This document shows positions 12,361 through 24,229 of a stretch of 64,000 bases of DNA, in pieces. This DNA is from Macrotis lagotis (lineage: Eukaryota; Chordata; Mammalia; Peramelemorphia; Peramelidae). How positions within the stretch are numbered: the first letter of the stretch is position 1; each line of letters begins with the position of its first letter. The notes beneath the pieces were generated by a model, which was not told the DNA's origin, searched no databases, and saw only the letters and a list, made by a program, of their open reading frames with translations. Location of the stretch: the NCBI RefSeq assembly GCF_037893015.1, contig NC_133665.1:21675207-21739206 (forward strand). The letters are read 5' to 3'. The position numbers and the translations under genes are program-made.

Positions 12361-13440
12361 TGTCTCAAAAATATGATCACTACATGTTCTATACCAATTT
12401 TTTGTTTTTACAATAGTAAAAATAGTAAATAATGTGGTCATGTTACTTCGAAAACTTTTCTACCTAACAGCAAATTTAGGGCCTATGCAGGTTCTTACTA
12501 AACGATTCATACAGGTTAAATTGAACACCCCATCAGAATATTTAGTTAATGTAATATTAGATTTTCCTTCTACTAAAAAATGCATATTCTTCACCCAAGC
12601 ATACCCTAACACTAATAACAATATTACTAATTATATTATTCCTTATATCAATATTAACCAATTCAGGCATCCCTTGCACAGTATATCCCCCAACCGATGC
12701 AACAAGTTTTTTCTATCCCTTTAACCTCTCTTCTAGATCCATGTATATATTGCAGTCAAGGATAATTTACTGCTCCTCTATCTTGCATGTCTCTTGTGGT
12801 ATTATGACAAGATATTAAATATTCTGTATAATTCATAAAGTCTAAAGGTACTTTGATGCACTGATGAGTATGACAATATTTAAAGGGCATGAAAGCAGGA
12901 TAATGATACATAAGTGACAAATTATGAGGAAGAATAGAATTACAAGAAGACCTTAACCTGTTCCCTTGATATTGTTTAGTTTCATTCAAAGGTATCTCAG
13001 TACCATTTAATCTCCATGTATATAAGCGATATTTCCTGGTGTCAATTTGTATAGAATTTTTATTTGTTTTTACAGCATAATCCCTCAAATACATCCTTCC
13101 ATCCACAATCTGAGTATACCATCTATCAACAGGTACAATACTTTTAGTTTAATTCCATTCAGTGCCCAACCAGATTCCTCCCATTTGTTTCTGGAAGCAC
13201 ACAGGAAATCCTTTAATCAATTCTGTGAAAGTCATTGTTTTGTTAAAGTTCTGTATGGATTCATTACTTGTTATTTCTTCAATACTCCCTTCGTCCTACA
13301 TGCAAGAAAAATTTCCATGTAAAATAAATTCTGGCATAGTATCTGTCTAGGATAGTGCTTTCAACCACAGTGGAGACAGAATGAAAGTCCATCAATGATC
13401 AGTCATATCAGACTACAGTTAACAAGTGCATCATCATAAA
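12360..13440 (-). pseudogene. Broken env, surface subunit region
   Basis: The longest piece is an ORF of 116 codons (12756-13106). It contains several Asn-X-Ser/Thr sites and cysteines typical of an envelope surface subunit. Stops before and after it interrupt the frame. The position between integrase and the transmembrane part supports the assignment. Confidence 0.65.
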
Positions 13441-14110
13441 TGTTCTTATGAGTATCTTTAATTGTCTTTTATGAGCATGATTCTTTCTTTCTCTCTTGCC
13501 TTGCCTTCTCTTTCATCGATTCTTCCTCAGTTTCCACATTTCTTGTTCTTTTTGCAGGAACCAATTTGTCTCCATGATCTGTGGAAACACAAAGAAAACC
13601 TGGACCCCATATTAATACTCTATAATGTCCAGACCATGAGCCATCGAATTCCTTTATTTTCAGAATTATTTTTAAAGTATTTTCTTTCCAATTCTTTCTT
13701 AATTTATATAAAATGTCTCATGGCTGCAGACCATTTTAGAAATTTATAAAAAATTATATGTATATATATTGCTTTGTCTAAAATTCCTTGTGATAGACAT
13801 CCTCTTCCCCTTTCTTGTTTAACGAGGATCACCTTAATAGTTCTGTTATCATGTTCCACCATAGTCTGACATGTAGGATTTTAAGAAATTCCAGTGACAT
13901 GCTTTATTCCCTAAAACTTTTAAAATACAAAGAATTCTTAAGACCAATTGTTGCTAAAAAAATCACTTCTTATGACTACAAGATTTTCTTCATACTTCTC
14001 TTAAATTCCAAAAACCATATTCAGATTAGTTTTAAATCATTTTCTTTCTAAAAGCCTAAAAAGTTTGCAAGTTCTTCTTATCTTCATCAGTGCAATTCTA
14101 ACTTCTCAAT
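13440..14110 (-). pseudogene. Broken pol, integrase core end and C-terminal domain
   Basis: Minus-strand fragments resemble the end of the integrase catalytic core (about 13740-13880, with a VEH..RTIK-like stretch) and then the C-terminal domain (about 13553-13660, rich in Trp and Gly with a WGPG turn). Stops and frame changes separate them. The order relative to env agrees with a provirus. The call rests on motif resemblance by eye. Confidence 0.6.
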
Positions 14111-16074
14111 GCTCTCACTTAAAAACTTCCTATCCTCACTGACCAAGATTTCTTAATATTAGAACATTCTATATTCTGGGAATTAGAGATTCCCCACAAT
14201 TTGAGATATCAAAGTGATATGTACTAATTCTTTACCTTTACTATTTATCAGTACTCACTCACTCCAGATTCTTCCCAAATACATGATCCACATTCCAATC
14301 ACTGTAAAATATTAACTTCCTCTTGTTTAGTTATTCTAAAGCTAACTCACAAGTCTGTCCTGACTTCCATGACTCTAGAGGGGCCATAAAACATCAGAAT
14401 CCAAACTCAAACATATTCTTTACAAACCCCTTAATTCAATTTACATGTATCTTTAGATTAGCACACTATAGGATCAATAATAGCATAATAAAATTAACAT
14501 TTACCTAGAAATTGCTTTCATATCAAACTTTTCACTTTATGGGGTTTATTATTTTTCTAATCAATTCATTGCCAAACATTGCAAAAAGTACCAATTTAAT
14601 GCAATTTTAAATCACCCCAACCTCATATAAACACATATCTCCCTATAGACTTGTACAGTTCTATACTTTCTTCTTTTCTTATAATGATTTGTACATCATT
14701 TCCCAAAGTTCCCAAAATCCATCTTTTGTATACCAAGTTAACCCGGCTCAAACCTTCTGTTTACATACTTTTACCACTTTACATACTTAACAAATGTTTC
14801 AAAAGAAACCCCAATTGTCTCTAAGTCTGGATTTTCTTTCCAGTACTTTGAGAATCTCTCACTCAAACTATACAACTCAAATATTCCATCATTCCTTTTC
14901 ATTAGCTCTTCTTCACTTTAATTCATACTATTCCAAACTACAGTCACATGGCTTATACAGCTATATAAACTACAGATATGATTCCACTTTTCACAATGCA
15001 TTTTTCATTCCAAGGTTTTAATATTTAACATTTCTTGATTACAACTGCTAAAATCCTGGAGAAGGCATTCAAAAATCCCTTAGCCTAATTAGAATATTCC
15101 CTGCCCCCCCCTTCTTCAAATAGAGTAAACTGAATAACTTTTACAGAGACCATCCTAGATTCTTTCTGGGGGGGGGGGGGGTTGGTCTTCTATTCTTCAA
15201 CCCTTACATGTCCCATAATTTTCTGTAATAACTAACAATATCTGAATCTATTTTGATAAACTCCTGAGGCTCTAATGATGCCATATCATGCTGGAAAAAA
15301 AGATTAATTATTTAGTTTCCCCTATATGGGCATTTTGGTAACTACATTATACACTTTAGGATTAACCTGACTCTCTTGTCTTTCTGAAATTTATTTTCCC
15401 CATTTTCAAATTAAAATAGCATTTCTTTCTATGATTTCTTTGTTTAACATATTTGGTAATATTTGCTGTTTCTTTAACTTCAAAATAAGGTCCTTTTAAA
15501 CACTTACTTTACTAATTCTTCCTGAAGTAGCTCTCCCTCCTGAAAGGGGGAGGGAGGGGGAAACACTCCAGCAGCACAGAATCAAGGAGAATGGGAAAGA
15601 GAAAGGAACATAAACAAGGAATGGGGTGGGGGGGCTTCTCATAATAGTAAAATAACAGGGTGAGTAGTTTGGCCTCAGTCAATTTAACACCAAAATCCAT
15701 TCTTTTTTTTAAATAAAAACAAAGGAAAAAATCCCTCTTGGAAGTGCTCAAGAGAAGGGGGATCAGATTACTCACAGAAAGCAGGCTCAAGGGGAGAGCC
15801 AGTGAGGGCATTAGATGCCAAAATAACAAAGAGCAGCAATTTAAATGAGGCAACCCAAGGACAATTTTAGGGGAACTTTTCTCCCCATCTAGCAAATCAA
15901 TAGAAGAACCGGAACATACAAGTAAATAGACAATCTAAACACATAAAGACAGATGAGGTACAAGCACAGATCACACAAATGCAACAGACTTTTCCAAACT
16001 GACAATATCCACAAACACAGACCAATGGCAAATTCCTGATGTCTCAGGAATGCCGTGAGGGGAGATTCTCTCTT
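14110..16074 (-). other. Proviral middle, no recognisable domain
   Basis: This 2 kb lies between the gag remnant and the integrase remnant. It is A-rich on the minus strand, and I found no reverse transcriptase motif or long frame. A G run (about 15168-15181) and a 127-codon minus ORF (15512-15895) with no recognisable content are present. It is too short to hold the expected capsid-to-reverse-transcriptase region, so a deletion is likely. Confidence 0.5.
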
Positions 16075-16503
16075 AAACTAGTAAGAAGGAGCTGGTGGGG
16101 GAGGAGGCCAAATTTCATCCTCCTGCATAACTTTATTTCTTTTTTCTATTTCATTTTTATCTTGTACAGTTTTATTGTCTGTTTGGCTTTCTATAGAGAA
16201 ATGTCTTTTTAGGTCGCTCCGTTCCTCCAAAAGCATTTTTCACTATACTAATTATCAAGAAATCTAGTTCTTTAAGATAATCAGGGCATTCTTGTTCATA
16301 GCTAGTCATCTATTCTCCTACTATTTTCCATTTTTCAGGGGTTAATTCTATATCTCGAAGCCCTGGTGAAACTGAATTCTTTCTATGAAACTCTTTAAAT
16401 CTGGAAGATTTATAGTTACTCCTTGCTTCTTTACAGTTTTATATAATTGTTGAGCCCAAACTTCCTGTTCTGCTGGTTTAATTATGAGTAACACATTTCC
16501 CAT
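16075..16503 (-). pseudogene. Broken gag, matrix region
   Basis: An ATG at 16503 on the minus strand opens with Met-Gly-Asn, a myristoylation-type Gag start. The following sequence has the spacing of a betaretroviral matrix domain. The frame breaks within about 55 codons and continues in another frame with an internal stop. Near 16081-16113 a proline-rich stretch resembles the late-domain part of Gag. Capsid and nucleocapsid were not recognised. It is decayed and not expected to make protein. Confidence 0.7.
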
Positions 16504-16597
16504 CTTCCCGACCTTTTTCTCCGGGTACTCTCACTACTTCCTCTCTTTCTGTTTAGACAGGGTTCCGGTTCCTATCCTGCCCTATCCCCCGTCCCCA

Positions 16598-16615
16598 TCC
16601 CTGTTCGGGGAGCCA
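16598..16615 (-). other. Primer binding site, tRNA-Lys-like
   Basis: On the minus strand TGGCTCCCCGAACAGGGA lies a few bases inside the 5' LTR. It matches the 3' end complement of tRNA-Lys (the TGGCGCCCGAACAGGGA class) apart from a TC-for-G change. Lysine primers are common in beta- and lentivirus-like elements. Confidence 0.8.
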
Positions 16616-16617
16616 CT

Positions 16618-17160
16618 TGAAAAGTCCTTTGACTTTTCCTTTTGGGCAGCCAGGTCCTACCTTTCCAAGGTCTTCAGGGCGCTGCCAGATACCCGGCGTG
16701 TTCAATAATGAGAGTTCAACCAGGAGTAACAGGTTTTATTAACAGGACACTACATCACTACATCACTACATCTCTACATCTCTACATCTCTACATCATTA
16801 CATCACTACATCACTACATCTCTAACTCACATAGTTGAGTAAGGGTATATATAAGCCTAGTCCCCCTGTTATCAGCATTCCTCATCTCCAGGCACTGTGA
16901 AAGAGTAAAGGGCATGCCACAAAAGGTGTGTATCCTGGCTTAAACAGGATGAGGATGAAAGGCAGATAAGGGCCAAAGCTCCTTCTTGAGAATCTTCAAC
17001 AAGATAAGGATGAAAGGCAGAGAACAAACAGAGAAAAGGGCCAGAGCTCCTTCCTGAGTTCAGAGCACTCTGGTATGGAGATTCCTGTTGTCCCCGGTCT
17101 CATGACTCTCAGGATGAACTCCTCGTGGCCACGTAATCTGTCTATTAACTACTCCTTACA
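16618..17160 (-). repeat. 5' LTR of the provirus
   Basis: This 543-bp LTR begins TGAAAAGTCC and ends TTACA on the + strand and matches the copy at 11174-11682, with about a dozen substitutions over the alignable part and a few short indels. It is longer than its partner mainly because an 8-bp array has nine units instead of four. On the minus strand a TATA-like element and an AATAAA lie on either side of that array. Confidence 0.93.
16752..16823. repeat. 8-bp array in 5' LTR, nine units
   Basis: Units are ACATCACT, ACATCTCT and one ACATCATT, head to tail. The same place in the other LTR (11317-11348) has four units. The array lies just downstream of the LTR TATA-like element in transcription order. 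Confidence 0.9.
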
Positions 17161-17189
17161 TAATACAAAGGAAGTCAGCATGGTATTTT

Positions 17190-17345
17190 TTTTAAGATCT
17201 GAGTTTGGACCCTGAGACTAATTCTAATTAGTTCTGTGACCAGGAACTAGTCTCTTAACCTCAGTTTTCTAGTCTGCAAAATGGGTTAATAGCAATACTT
17301 GTCATAAATAATCAAATGATCTAATATACATAAAGTAAATGCTTA
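17190..17345 (+). mobile_element. MIR-type SINE
   Basis: GATCTGAGTTTGGACCCTG, TAGTCTCTTAACCTCAG and CTGCAAAATGGGTTAATAG are MIR-like. It lies just right of the provirus. Confidence 0.55.
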
Positions 17346-17434
17346 AACATTATAGTGTCATTATAGTTATTATTTCTTCCCTTTAGAATTTATGCTCTAG
17401 AAATAAATGGAGCTTGCCTTAAAATGGTAAGTAT

Positions 17435-18459
17435 TTGTCTAAAACCATCAGCAAGAATTATATATAATGGGGGTAAGCTAGAAGCATTCCCAATCAGGAA
17501 TGAAACAAGGATGCTGATTATCACCACTATTATTCAATATTGTCCTAGTAATGTTAGCTTTAGCAATAAGAGAAGAAAAAGAAATTGAAGGAATTACAAT
17601 GGGCATTGAGGAGATAGAACTATCACTCTTTGCAGGGGATAAGATGTTATACTTAGAAAATCCTAGAGAATCAACTAAAAAAACTTCTTGAAATTATTAA
17701 CAACTTTGGCAAAGTTGCAGGACACAAAATAAATCCACATAAATCATCAGCATTTCTATATATTGCCAGATAAATCAAGCAGCAAGAGGTAGAAAGAGAA
17801 ATTACATTTAAAATAATTGTAGACAATATAAAATACTTGAAAGTCTACCTGTCGAGACAAATCTAGGAACTAAATGTACACTACTATAAAGTCAGAACTG
17901 AACAATTGGAAAAATATTAATTGCTCATGAGTAAGCTGGGCCAATATCATAAAAATTATAATTCTACCTAAATTAATCTATTCAGTGACATACCAATAAA
18001 ACTATCATTATTTTATAGAGTAAGAAAAATAATAACAAAATTCAATATGGAAGAACAAAAGCTTGAGAAAATCAAGGGAATACATAAAAAAATGCAAAAG
18101 AAGATGGTCTAGCTATACCATATCTCAAACTGTATTATAACATGGTAATTATCAAAACAATCTAGAACTGGCTAAAAAATAGTGGATCAGTAGAATCAGT
18201 TAAGTACAAATTACAATATGGTAAATGAACATAGTAATCTACTATATGATAATTCCAAAGATCCAGGCTTTTAGGGAAAAAATTCATTATTTCACAAAAA
18301 ACTACTTGGAAAACAGTATGCAGAAACTAGGTAAATATCAGCACCTCATATCACATACCACAAACTAGGCTCAAAATGGATACATGATTTACACCTTTTA
18401 AAGGGTGAAACCATAAGCATATTAAAATAGCATGTAATATTTTATCTGTCAGATTTATG
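17435..18459 (+). mobile_element. L1 ORF2 fragment, reverse transcriptase part
   Basis: The + strand shows a degraded L1 reverse transcriptase, with the QGCPLSP-like region near 17500-17530 and the catalytic motif altered to Phe-Ala-Gly-Asp near 17630. Many stops show it is dead. It continues after a SINE insertion at 18460-18599. Confidence 0.8.
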
Positions 18460-18599
18460 TTTGTTTGTTTATTTTGTTTTTGCAAGGCAAGGAGTTTAAG
18501 TAACTTGTCTAAGGTCACAGGGCTGAGTACAGATTGAACTCAGGTCCTCCTGACTCCAGGGCTGGTACTCTGCATCCACTGCACCACCTAGCTGTCTCC
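18460..18599 (-). mobile_element. Marsupial CORE-SINE, copy 7, inserted in L1
   Basis: A reverse copy splitting the L1 fragment. The 17-bp flanks TATCTGTCAGATTTATG and TATCTGCCAGATTCATG are a slightly decayed duplication. Confidence 0.9.
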
Positions 18600-19757
18600 T
18601 ATCTGCCAGATTCATGGATAAGAGAATAATTTAGGATCAAAGAAGATAGAGAGAGCATTTCCAAATATAAAACAGATAGTTTTGATAACATAAAAATTTT
18701 AAATGTTTTGCAGAAACAAAACCAATGCAACCAAAATTAAAAATTAAAAAATTAAAAGCAGAAAACTGGGGGGAGGGATGGAATTTGCAACAAATATCTC
18801 TGATAAAGGCCTCATTTCTCAAATATATAGAAAACTGAGTAAAATTTATAAACATACAAGTCATTCCTCAGTTCACAAATGGTCAAAGGATATGAACAGG
18901 CAGTTTTCAGATAAAGAAATCAAAGCTCTCTGTAGTCTTATGGAAAAAAAATTCTCTGACCATTGATTAGAGAAATGCAAACTAAAATAATTCTGAGATA
19001 CCTCCTCACATCTATAGGGATGGCTAATATAACAAAAAAGGAATATGTTAAATGTTAGAGAGGATAAGGGAAAACTGGGATACTAATGCACCAATAGTAT
19101 AGTTGTGAACTAATTCAACCATTTTGGAGAGCAATTTGGAAGTATGCCCAAAGTGCTATAAAACTGTATATACCCTTTGATCCAGCAATACCACTGCTAG
19201 GTCTAGAGCCTAAAGAATTTTTTAAAAGGGTTAAAAGGATCTATTTGTACAAAAATATTTATAGCAGCTCTTTTTTTTCTGGAAGTTAAGATTTGGAAAT
19301 CAAAGTGATACCTATTAATTGGGGAAATGGCTAAACAAGCTGTGGTATATGATTGTAATGGAATATTACTGTGCTATAAAAAAATGATGAGTAGGTTAGT
19401 CTCAGAAAAACTGGAAAGACTTATATGAACTGATGCATAATAAAGTAAACAGAACCAGGAGAACATTGCACACAGTAACAGCAATATTGTTCAGTGAAGA
19501 ACCATGAATGACCTAGCTATTCTCAGCAATATAATGATCTAAGACAACTGTAGAAGACTAATGATGAAACCTACTGTCTACTTCTAGAGAACAAACTGAA
19601 ACTTGCTATTCTGCCCCACCCCCCTTTCTTTTTTGATTCTTCTTGTACAAAATGACTAATAAGGAAAAGTTTTCACAAAATTGCACGTGTATAACCTCCA
19701 TCAGGGAAGTGGGGAGGGAGAATTTGAAACTCAAAACTTTAAATAAAAATGTTTAAA
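18600..19757 (+). mobile_element. L1 3' end, continuation
   Basis: This holds the C-terminal ORF2 remnant and 3' UTR, with the L1 landmarks CCTTTGATCCAGCAATACCA (19167) and AACAAGCTGTGGTATATG, and ends in an AATAAAAATG tail. It is the same insertion as 17435-18459, split by a SINE. Confidence 0.82.
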
Positions 19758-19930
19758 AACTGGAAATTTGAGTACAAGTGGAAAATTGAGTGGCTTTGTG
19801 TTTCTATAACTTAGTTCACTATGTTGTATCCAGTTATATGCTTAATCAGTATATGTTTACTTGGCTTGCATTATGTTTTCTCAAAATTATGAATCAATAG
19901 GCTTTCCTCAGATTAGTCATTTGTAATATA

Positions 19931-20084
19931 TATTTTTTAAGGTTTTTTCAAGGTAAATGGGGTTAAGTGGCTTGCCCAAGGCCACACAGTTAAGTAATTA
20001 TTAAATATCTGAGGCCAAATTTGAGCTCAGGTACTCCTGACTCCAGGGCCGGGGCTCTATTCACTGTGCCATCTAGCTGCCCCT
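19931..20084 (-). mobile_element. Marsupial CORE-SINE, copy 8
   Basis: A reverse copy with duplication TCATTTGTAATAT (19918-19930 and 20085-20097). Confidence 0.92.
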
Positions 20085-20815
20085 ATCATTTGTAATATTA
20101 AACAAGAAAGAATGTGTCCAATATCCAAAAGATAGACTTGCAAAGTGATTTCTAGAGTATAGTTAGCTAGGAAAATGAAGGTTGCTTATACTAAGCTCAG
20201 AATTTCTATTTTGTTTTTAATATTCAGCCCATGATTATATTAATTTGTAATAATTATTATATTGCAGTATGGTAAATAACTAATTATAATAACCCATGAT
20301 TCTCTAAAGGCTACTCTGCAAAACTGTAAAGAGGAGAGGGTATTGAACTTTGTCCCAGGGCACAAATAGCAATTTCAGTTCTTTTGTATAGAAACAAATG
20401 AACTTAGCATTTACTTAAGTTAAAATAGAAAGATAGGAGCTAGTTCTGTTCTTCCTTTACCCAATCCAACCTTCTTCACCAAAAGTGTGGTGTGATCCTA
20501 TCACATCCTACTGGGGTATACTGCATCCAGATATTACCAGTTCTAGGTTGTTAAATTTTCAATGTGAGTATTTTACATTTTGGAATTTAGCAAATGTTCC
20601 AGATCAGGTTTTGACTTATTGGGTTTTTTTTTTTTGACTGTCTAAACTCAAGAAAGGGATAAAGAAAATGTTAATAATACTCTATGGCTTAAACTTAGAA
20701 GTGTATCAAGGACACATCTTTTACCCTACCCCTACCCTACCCCCATCCTCCACACCAAAAACTACCTGTTAACGTTTACCAGCACATCTCTGTCTCCCTG
20801 TGACCACAGTGTTCT

Positions 20816-20977
20816 TTTTTAAATTTAATTTAATTTTTTATTTTTTTTAAGATAATGGGATTAAGTGACATGCCCAAAGTCATACAGCTAGGTAATTATT
20901 AAGTATCTGAGGTCAGATTTGAACTCAGGAACTCGACTCCAGGGCTGGTGCTCTATCCACTGAGCCACCTAATTGTC
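20816..20977 (-). mobile_element. Marsupial CORE-SINE, copy 9
   Basis: A reverse copy with duplication CCACAGTGTTCT (20804-20815 and 20978-20989). Confidence 0.92.
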
Positions 20978-21328
20978 CCACAGTGTTCTAAGAGGAACTT
21001 TGTCTCATCTTCCTCATAGTTTAATTAGTTGTAAAGTTGATCTGGGGGAAGGCACTCTTTGTGCTATTTATTTTAATACTCTATCTTTTTCTCTCCTTTA
21101 ATGAATATAATAAAATAAAAGTATTTTCCAAATACTAAAAAATACCACAAACTTTAGGTATGGTTAACTATATAATCTTTAAAAGAAATAGCCTGTGACT
21201 TAGAGTAATGGAGAAATCTGATGGAATCCAACAATAATGCTCTTTCTCACCTCTATCCTTATCTATTTACAACCAAAGAGATGAAAGCAAGATTAATTTG
21301 AGGAATCAATTTGGAGAGCAGAAGTTTT

Positions 21329-21500
21329 TTTATTTTGTTTTGTTTTGTTTGTTTTTGTTTTTTGCAAGGCAATGGGATTAAGTGACTTGCCCAAGGTCAC
21401 ACAGCTAGGTAATTATTAAGTGTCTGAAGCTAGATTTGAACTCAGGTCCTCCTGACTCCAGGGCCCATGCTCTATCCACTGAACTACCTAGCTGCCCTCT
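21329..21500 (-). mobile_element. Marsupial CORE-SINE, copy 10
   Basis: A reverse copy with a TTTTG-rich tail. GAGAGCAGAAGTTTT occurs before it (21314-21328) and again at 21513-21527, after a short extra TGTTTTTGTTTT filler. Confidence 0.9.
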
Positions 21501-22149
21501 GTTTTTGTTTTTGAGAGCAGAAGTTTTAATAATATTTGGTAAATTCTGATATCAAAAAAAACTCTATGAGTATAGGTCTGAAAACTCTGAAGGGAACTCA
21601 TGAAACCTTAAGATCTCTCCTTTCAAGCAGATGAAGTATCATCATAAACATTTTATAAGAGTTAACAAAGGCTTAAAGAAGTTAACTAATAATCACACAG
21701 TTTGAGATGCAGCATAGTATAGCAAAAACAGTGTTGGGTATGGAATTAGGACACAGGTTCAAATTCTGAGTCCACCTATGTGACCTCTCAGTCTCAGTTT
21801 ACTCATCCTTAAAATAAAGGGGTTGGAGTAGATAGCCCTTTCCAACTTTAAATCTATGATTTTATAGGTTTCTTGCCTCCTTGTTCACTATGTATATTCA
21901 ATCCATCATAGTTCCCTTGTCAAAAGAGGGGTAACCATCTTGAAACCTAATGTCATTTGATAACATTTCAGGTATGGTAGAAAGGGCTAAACTAGTAGTC
22001 AGAAGATTTGGAATCTGGTCCTGACTCTGCCATTAACTGTATGTCCTTAGTCAAATTACTTAACTTATCTGTGCTTAAAAAGATCAAATAGGCATAAAGT
22101 TATCTTCCTTTCAAACTTACAGGTTCTGTGAAATAAGGAAAGAGCTTCT

Positions 22150-22305
22150 AAAGTTAGAAGATCTGGGTTAAATTCCACCTCTGATACTCCTTGTGTCACT
22201 TTGGTGGGCAAAGTCACTTAATCTCTCTGGATCTCAGTTATTTGACCTGTAAAATGAGAGGATTCAATTATATGAATTCTAAAATCCCTTCCAACTATAA
22301 AGAAA
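22150..22305 (+). mobile_element. MIR-type SINE
   Basis: GATCTGGGTTAAATTCCACC, GTCACTTAATCTCTCTGG and CTGTAAAATGAGAGGATTC are MIR landmarks. Similar older copies precede it at 21710-21860 and 21990-22120. Confidence 0.6.
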
Positions 22306-22409
22306 TTGAGACCCTAACCCAGAATGACTACTCAGAGTCCTCTCAAAGTGGCAGCAAAGAATTGAAATTTAATTTGGTTCTTGCAAGAAGCAGGGCAGTT
22401 CCTAACTCT

Positions 22410-22413
<4 letters not shown>

Positions 22414-22458
<45 letters not shown>
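22414..22458. repeat. (GA)n microsatellite
   Basis: About 22 GA units. Confidence 0.95.
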
Positions 22459-22459
<1 letters not shown>

Positions 22460-23569
22460 AGGAAAAGCCGAATTACAGAAGCTGAAACAGGGTTAAAAAA
22501 AAACACAAAAACCACAAACCATTCCCCCTCCTCTTTTCTGCTGACCCTTACAACAGTTGGTCAAACTTGATGGTCCGAAGAGAAGGGGAGTGTACTTAAG
22601 CTTTCCCAGGAGGGTCTGTCTTTGTTTACATCTTATATGGTTAGGGTGACATAATTTTTCTAGCCAAAGATCCGGGTTCTTACACTCACCTGATTCTTGC
22701 GAAATAGAAACTAAGGCCTGTGGCTTAGACTAATTTAGCACCATGTTTCTGAAAAATCAGCACTTTTGCCCCTCACAAGATGATTCTATAATCATTTAGA
22801 AGAATTAAAAGTATCATGTAGAATATTATAAAAGCACCAATGTAATATTATATTTATAAAAGTCACAAATTTGTCCTTTTCAGTGAATTTGTGATTTCAT
22901 CAGTGTTATTTCTCCCATCAGTAGAGATCACAATCTCTACAAACCTCCTCACAATGCTATTTGTGTCCATTCTTTCCCATAGATTCTTCACATACCTTCC
23001 TCTAGGTTTTTGTTTTTTTTAAACCTTTCTTGGGTCTTAGAATAGCATTCAGACTATCCTCCTACTATATGACTTGGTCCACCTTTTATAATAGGCTATT
23101 TCCTTTAAAGTGATATCCCTTATGGCACTTCTTGCAATAAGTCATTGCTGTAAATTCACTATTGCCTACTTGGGTCCACTCTGTGTCTCTCCAGTGACCT
23201 TTGAGTCACCTACAACTTTGATTTTTCAGTCTGTGGTGTTCCAAGAAGGGCAATTCTATGGAATTCTTATGAGAATATTTGTGATAAAAGCTTTTGTGCT
23301 AGGGTGATGCTTAATATGGTTTAGAGCATTATATAATTTTCCAAATAAAATCCAACCTATTTCCTTTCATTTAATTCTAGGCCCAATTAATTGACAATAC
23401 GTAATTTCTTATCCAAGATATATGTGCTGATTTATTAACTAAACATACTGGTATTTTGACTAAATGTTTGAATAATAAGCATTTTTCCTAGAATAATTTT
23501 TCCTTTACTAAGCTAATTTTCCTTGAGTAATCATAGATCTTATTGAGACCATGTGATATTCTGAGTCTT

Positions 23570-23960
23570 GTAACAATATTGTTCACAATCATTTTTTGGT
23601 AATATTTTGAACTCCACATTTTTCTTCCTTCCTTTTCTCCCTTCTTCTCCTGAAAGAGAGCAATCTAACACAGGTTATAAATGTATAATTATGTTAAATA
23701 TATTTCCATATTAATCATGTTGTAAAAAAAGAATCAGAATGAAAAGAAAAAATATGAGAGGGGAAAAAGTCATAAACCATAAAACAGCTTTGGTCTGCAT
23801 TCAGATTCCATAGTACCTTCTCTGGAGGTGGATGGTATTTTCCATCACAAGTCCTTTAGAACTGTCTTTGATTCTTGTACTACTGAGATGAGCAAGTTCA
23901 TAATATATGACCCACAATATTATCAATGTCTTTGTGGAAGAGAGTCTTTAACTCTGTGTT
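23570..23960 (-). mobile_element. Old LINE 3' end, reverse
   Basis: It shares an order of landmarks with 39530-40300, such as GCATTCAGATTCCATAGTAC and CTTCTCTGGAGGTGGATGG. By that comparison it is a reverse L1-type 3' end; the family is uncertain. Confidence 0.5.
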
Positions 23961-24054
23961 TTGCTTTGCCAAGTAAAATACTCTTTAAAGAATAGTCAGC
24001 AAAAACAGTAACTTCAGTAAGGATATTATATTCTCTGTATCTTTCAGTCATTCT

Positions 24055-24225
24055 ACAGATTCACAGCATTTCCGAATTGCAAAGGATCCTAGTAGTTGTT
24101 TAGAATGACTCACAACTGAAAAATAATGTTGCTTACAACATTCCTGACAAGTAGTCCTATAACTTTTGCTTAAATACCTTTGCTGAAGGAAGAAAGCACC
24201 ACCTTTCAAGTGAATCATTTATCAA
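24055..24225. mobile_element. Short CR1-like fragment
   Basis: ACATTCCTGACAAGTAGTCC and TTTGCTTAAATACC correspond to the start of the CR1-like unit at 32870-32930. Confidence 0.4.
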
Positions 24226-24229
24226 GGGA

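Larger units (their letters stand above)
11174..17160 (-). mobile_element. Betaretrovirus-like endogenous provirus, degenerate
   Basis: Two LTRs in the same orientation flank 4.9 kb of internal sequence. The 6-bp target duplication TAATAC lies just outside (11168-11173 and 17161-17166). A lysine-type primer site sits next to the 5' LTR and a polypurine tract next to the 3' LTR. Reading on the minus strand, the order is gag matrix remnant, undefined middle, pol integrase, env surface and transmembrane parts. The 6-bp duplication, lysine primer site and Gag start of the MGN type together point to a class II (betaretrovirus-like) element. Stops and frameshifts are present in every gene, so it is not active as it stands. 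Confidence 0.9.

Noticed and set aside
15512-15895. 127-codon minus ORF inside the provirus
   Set aside because: No match by eye to any retroviral domain, and its composition looks random.
16642-16842. His-Tyr-Thr-Ser repeat ORF
   Set aside because: Reading of the 8-bp LTR array on the wrong strand.
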